Positions 61,728-64,000 of a stretch of 64,000 nucleotides of DNA are shown in pieces; the stretch's first letter is position 1; every line of letters starts with the position of its first letter. Location of the stretch: NCBI GenBank assembly GCA_002509405.1, contig DAVO01000030.1, forward strand, positions 1 through 64,000. Direction: 5' to 3'. The stretch comes from Methanomassiliicoccaceae archaeon UBA72 (GTDB lineage: Archaea; Thermoplasmatota; Thermoplasmata; Methanomassiliicoccales; Methanomethylophilaceae). The position numbers and the translations under genes were made by a program. The notes under the pieces are model-generated. The model searched no databases, was not told the origin of the DNA, and saw only the letters and a program-made list of their open reading frames with translations.

Positions 61728-62573
61728 ATGGCAAAATACGCTTTCTTCCTGGGATGCATCGCGCCTCTCAGATACCCCGGAATCGAGAAGTCCACAAGAG
61801 TGGTGTGTGAACACCTCGGGATCGAGCTCGTAGACCTTACAGATGCAAGCTGCTGCCCGGCGCCCGGTGTCATCAGGGCCTTCAGCAGAAAGGCATGGCT
61901 CGCAGCCGCCGCAAGGAACCTTGCGCTGGCCGAGAAGATGAAGCTCGACATCGTCACAATCTGCAACGGATGCTTCGGATCCCTGTTCGACGCGGCACAT
62001 GAGCTCAACCACAACCCCGAGCTGCTCGCCGAGGTCAACGCTATCCTCGCCGAGATAGGCATGGAATACAAGGGCACCACCAAGGTCCGCCACTTCGCAG
62101 AGGTCCTCTACAACGAGGTCGGTGTCGAGAAGCTCAAGGAGAGCATCAAGAAACCCCTCGACTACAAGGTGGCAACCTTCTACGGATGCCACTTCCTGAA
62201 GCCCAGCAAGTACAAGGCGATCGACGACCCCGAGGATGCCCACATCCTTGACGACCTCGTTGAGGCCACCGGAGCCCAGAGCATGCCCAGAAGGCAGAAG
62301 ATGATGTGCTGCGGAGCCGGAGGAGGAGTCAGGTCCGCTCTAGGTGACGTCGCCATGAAGCTCACGAAGCAGAACCTCGATAACATGGTCGAGGGCGGCG
62401 CGGAGTACATCGTGGACATCTGCCCGTTCTGCCACCTGCAGTTCGACACCGGAGAGGGAGAGCTCGGATTCAGCCTCCCTGTGCTCCACCTGTCCCAGCT
62501 CTACGGCATTGCCATGGGCATGGACGCGAAGGAGCTCGGTCTCGAGGCGCACAAGGTGCCTGTAACGCTCTGA
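61728..62573 (+). CDS. hdrB: CoB-CoM heterodisulfide reductase subunit B
   Basis: 281 aa. Active-site subunit that splits the CoM-S-S-CoB disulfide on two non-cubane [4Fe-4S] clusters. Both CCG motifs are complete: Cys10, Cys42-43, Cys79, Cys82 and Cys154, Cys194-195, Cys232, Cys235. With HdrA and Mvh hydrogenase it couples heterodisulfide reduction to ferredoxin reduction in the cytosol. Cotranscribed with hdrC; a hairpin terminator follows. Confidence 0.96.
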   Translation: MAKYAFFLGCIAPLRYPGIEKSTRVVCEHLGIELVDLTDASCCPAPGVIRAFSRKAWLAAAARNLALAEKMKLDIVTICNGCFGSLFDAAHELNHNPELLAEVNAILAEIGMEYKGTTKVRHFAEVLYNEVGVEKLKESIKKPLDYKVATFYGCHFLKPSKYKAIDDPEDAHILDDLVEATGAQSMPRRQKMMCCGAGGGVRSALGDVAMKLTKQNLDNMVEGGAEYIVDICPFCHLQFDTGEGELGFSLPVLHLSQLYGIAMGMDAKELGLEAHKVPVTL

Positions 62574-62581
62574 AACCTTTC

Positions 62582-62617
62582 AGGGGGCGGCCTGCCCCCT
62601 TTCTCTTATTTTTTTTG
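62582..62617 (+). terminator. intrinsic-type terminator after hdrB
   Basis: AGGGGGC (62582-62588) pairs with GCCCCCT (62594-62600) over a 5-nt loop, followed by a T-rich tail with a run of eight T. Confidence 0.65.
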
Positions 62618-62714
62618 GCTTCGGCGGCGGGCGCTTCCGGGCAATGTTAATATATGAGCGGTATCAACCATTTTGTAAATATTTTGTACACATAGGATAA
62701 AAAAAATATGCTGG

Positions 62715-62760
62715 CTATGTATTATTATCTGATACTTACAGATAAATATGCTCCACATAG
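62715..62760. promoter_or_regulatory. nested inverted repeats upstream of eS1
   Basis: TTATCTG (62725-62731) and CAGATAA (62739-62745) form a 7-bp inverted repeat with a 7-nt spacer. Around it CTATGT (62715-62720) and ACATAG (62755-62760) also pair. AAATATGCT occurs as a direct repeat at about 62705 and 62744. It lies just before the probable TATA (TTTTAATAGG, 62762-62771) of the eS1 gene. Confidence 0.4.
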
Positions 62761-62814
62761 ATTTTAATAGGAATATCGAATCACACCTCTTATCACAATC
62801 CTTGGAGAATTCTA

Positions 62815-63504
62815 ATGGCAGCAGGTAAGAAAGGAAGTTCAAGCCGCAAGGTGAAGGACAAGTGGAAGGCGAAGGAATGGTATAAGGTACGTGCTCCCCG
62901 CATGTTCAACGAGGTCGAGATCGGAGACACTCCGTCCGCAGACCCCGAGTTCCTCATCGGAAGGACGTCCGAGGTCACGGTACAGGACCTGACCGGAGAC
63001 TTCTCTAAGATGCACATAAAGCTGAAGTTCAAGATCACAGAGGTCGACGGATACGACGCCAAGACGGTCTTCATGGGCCAGGACCTCACCGTGGACTACG
63101 TCAGGAGACTGACCCGCAGAAAGAAGACCAAGACCGACCACGTCGTCGATATCGTCACCAAAGACGGCTTCGGAATGAGGATAAAGACCATGAGCATCGC
63201 CGAGAAGCGCATCCAGACCTCTCAGGAAGAGGCCATGAGGCGTATAATCGGAGAGACCGTGGTCCAGATGGGCAAAGAGATGACCATCGCCGAGATCATC
63301 AAATCCGTGATCTCCGGAGACATGGCGAAGAACGTCGCCAAGGCGTGCCGCGTAGTCATCCCCGTGAAGAGGATCGAGATACGCAAGTCCGAAGTCACCT
63401 CCCGCGGGAACGAGGAGCCCGAATCCATAATCGAGGCCCAGCCCGAAGAGGAAGAGGAGTCCGAGGAAGCGGCCGAAGAGCCAGAGGCAGCAGAAGCTGA
63501 ATGA
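62815..63504 (+). CDS. rps3ae: small-subunit ribosomal protein eS1 (S3Ae)
   Basis: 229 aa, archaeal/eukaryal only. Conserved: KDKWKAKEWYKVRAPRMFNE, then SKMHIKLKFKITEVDG and FMGQDLTVDYVRRLTRRKKT. The C-terminal ~25 residues are almost all Glu/Ala (EEEEESEEAAEEPEAAEAE). Stand-alone gene between two transcripts. Confidence 0.95.
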   Translation: MAAGKKGSSSRKVKDKWKAKEWYKVRAPRMFNEVEIGDTPSADPEFLIGRTSEVTVQDLTGDFSKMHIKLKFKITEVDGYDAKTVFMGQDLTVDYVRRLTRRKKTKTDHVVDIVTKDGFGMRIKTMSIAEKRIQTSQEEAMRRIIGETVVQMGKEMTIAEIIKSVISGDMAKNVAKACRVVIPVKRIEIRKSEVTSRGNEEPESIIEAQPEEEEESEEAAEEPEAAEAE

Positions 63505-63524
63505 AGGCCCCTTGAACGGGGCCT
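63505..63524 (+). terminator. hairpin after eS1
   Basis: AGGCCCC (63505-63511) pairs with GGGGCCT (63518-63524), 6-nt loop, directly after the stop codon; it separates eS1 from the tRNA gene. Confidence 0.5.
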
Positions 63525-63533
63525 ACAAAACTA

Positions 63534-63544
63534 CTTATATACTT
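63534..63544 (+). promoter_or_regulatory. TATA box for elongator tRNA-Met
   Basis: CTTATATACTT lies 28-38 nt before the tRNA 5' end at 63572. Confidence 0.55.
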
Positions 63545-63571
63545 ATCCAATTGACGGACAAACCAATTAAT

Positions 63572-63676
63572 GCCGAGGTGGCTCAGCCTGGTGGAGCGTC
63601 GGACTCATAGGGTTCTGGTCAACAGACCTCTTCCAGGGAAATCCGAAGGTCATGGGTTCGAACCCCATCCTCGGCA
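63572..63676 (+). tRNA. elongator tRNA-Met (CAT) with a 31-nt intron
   Basis: Acceptor GCCGAGG/CCTCGGC with discriminator A, T arm ATGGG-TTCGAAC-CCCAT, anticodon stem TCGGA/TCCGA. The anticodon loop CTCATA is interrupted after position 37 by 63610-63640 and resumes with A38. This is the canonical archaeal intron site, cut at a bulge-helix-bulge by the tRNA endonuclease. A G1-C72 pair and lack of the GGG/CCC anticodon stem separate it from the initiator. A tRNA-Ile2 (CAT) identity is less likely. Confidence 0.9.
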
Positions 63677-63748
63677 CCCTAATCATCAATCTCACGTTTT
63701 GATATATTTCACGGCGCCAGCCTAATGTGCCGGTGGCAAATTGAAATG

Positions 63749-64000
63749 TCAGGGCGAGATTATCACCGTCTTCTCGACCAGATATCCGTCCAACGAGTTC
63801 GGGCCGTTCTCGCGTCCGATGCCGCTGCCTGCGACCCCTCCGAACGGGACCTCGGGAGGTATCCTCGAGTGCCTATTGACCCACAATATCCCCGATCTCA
63901 CGCCTTCTATCGCCTTTGACGCGTTCCTCATGTCGTTGGTCCATATCGATGCGCCCAGGCCGAACCTGGTGGAGTTTGCCATCTCCACGGCTTCGTCCAG
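63749..64000 (-). CDS. aldehyde dehydrogenase family protein (C-terminal part)
   Basis: The last 83 residues are in the window; the gene continues past its right edge. The tail is typical of NAD(P)-dependent aldehyde dehydrogenases: MANSTRFGLGASIWTNDMRN, then IEGVRSGILWVNRH and PFGGVAGSGIGRENGPNSLD. The substrate cannot be judged from this part. Confidence 0.9.
   Translation of the reverse strand: MDEAVEMANSTRFGLGASIWTNDMRNASKAIEGVRSGILWVNRHSRIPPEVPFGGVAGSGIGRENGPNSLDGYLVEKTVIISP

Noticed and set aside
1..64000. CRISPR arrays, insertion sequences, prophage or toxin/defence genes
   Set aside because: No regularly spaced repeats, no transposase or integrase motifs and no defence-gene signatures were found; gene content is overwhelmingly housekeeping.
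1..64000. Pyrrolysine readthrough genes with in-frame TAG
   Set aside because: No gene end was found at TAG with a coherent protein continuing past it, and no methylamine methyltransferase is present in the window.

Overview
The window is archaeal and looks like a methanogen, most likely of the order Methanomassiliicoccales (Thermoplasmata side of the Euryarchaeota). Evidence: an archaeal-order ribosomal protein cluster (uL3 to uL15, then SecY) carrying aIF1/SUI1, Rpp29, eS4, eL32 and eL19; archaeal aRF1, Cbf5, DtdA, MptA, PurP and archaeosine radical-SAM enzyme; a tRNA-Met with an anticodon-loop intron; TATA boxes 25-40 nt before several starts; and heterodisulfide reductase HdrC-HdrB. No intact gene whose end I could read stops with TAG (TGA dominates, a few TAA), which fits an order that reads TAG as pyrrolysine. 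Order-level placement is inference.

Layout. 1-3.3 kb: end of an unknown gene, a strong hairpin, a long non-coding stretch, an MscS-type channel with an extracytoplasmic domain, and a decayed HerA-like (DUF853) ATPase gene. 3.3-11 kb: HypC, NAC, an AlaX editing enzyme, an Lrp regulator, a bacterial-type AspRS facing a gatC-gatA-gatB operon, and a DUF2284 protein. 11-17.8 kb: TPR protein, initiator tRNA-Met, SCP2-like protein, RNase HII, MptA, a CDIN1-like (TPD) nuclease, a CoA-disulfide-reductase-like flavoprotein, a small GNAT, RaSEA and a short unknown protein. 17.9-33.6 kb: a structured leader, then one very long rightward run of 24 ribosomal protein genes plus aIF1, Rpp29, SecY, an EMC3-like DUF106 protein, CMP kinase and Cbf5. 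uS14 (25548-25697) is easily missed because it is so short. 33.7-47.2 kb: an unknown soluble/membrane pair, TrpRS, PheRS alpha, an HTH-TPR regulator, DtdA, UMP kinase, aRF1, ArgRS, a GNAT, lipoate ligase, an unknown exported protein and PurP.

47.2-64 kb: a 750-nt low-coding gap with a candidate 41-aa ORF and a palindrome, then a BchI/BchD-like chelatase pair, tRNA-Gln, zinc-LID adenylate kinase, a GlcD-type flavoprotein, an M50 protease, a zinc ribbon-PUA-PAPS reductase-ferredoxin fusion, a membrane protein, pyruvoyl arginine decarboxylase with a zinc-ribbon partner, a PAC2 protein, an M16 peptidase, a hydrogenase maturation protease, a LysR/ModE-like regulator, hdrC-hdrB, eS1, elongator tRNA-Met with an intron, and the end of an aldehyde dehydrogenase gene.

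Most genes serve translation (ribosome, tRNA charging and proofreading, termination, tRNA modification). A smaller set serves hydrogen-dependent methanogenesis: HdrCB, HypC and the hydrogenase protease. I saw no CRISPR array, insertion sequence, prophage or toxin/defence island. The most promising uncharacterised items are the palindrome between the regulator gene and hdrCB, the multi-hairpin leader before uL3, the chelatase-like pair without a large subunit, the PAPS-reductase fusion, and the unknown pair at 33706-35177.
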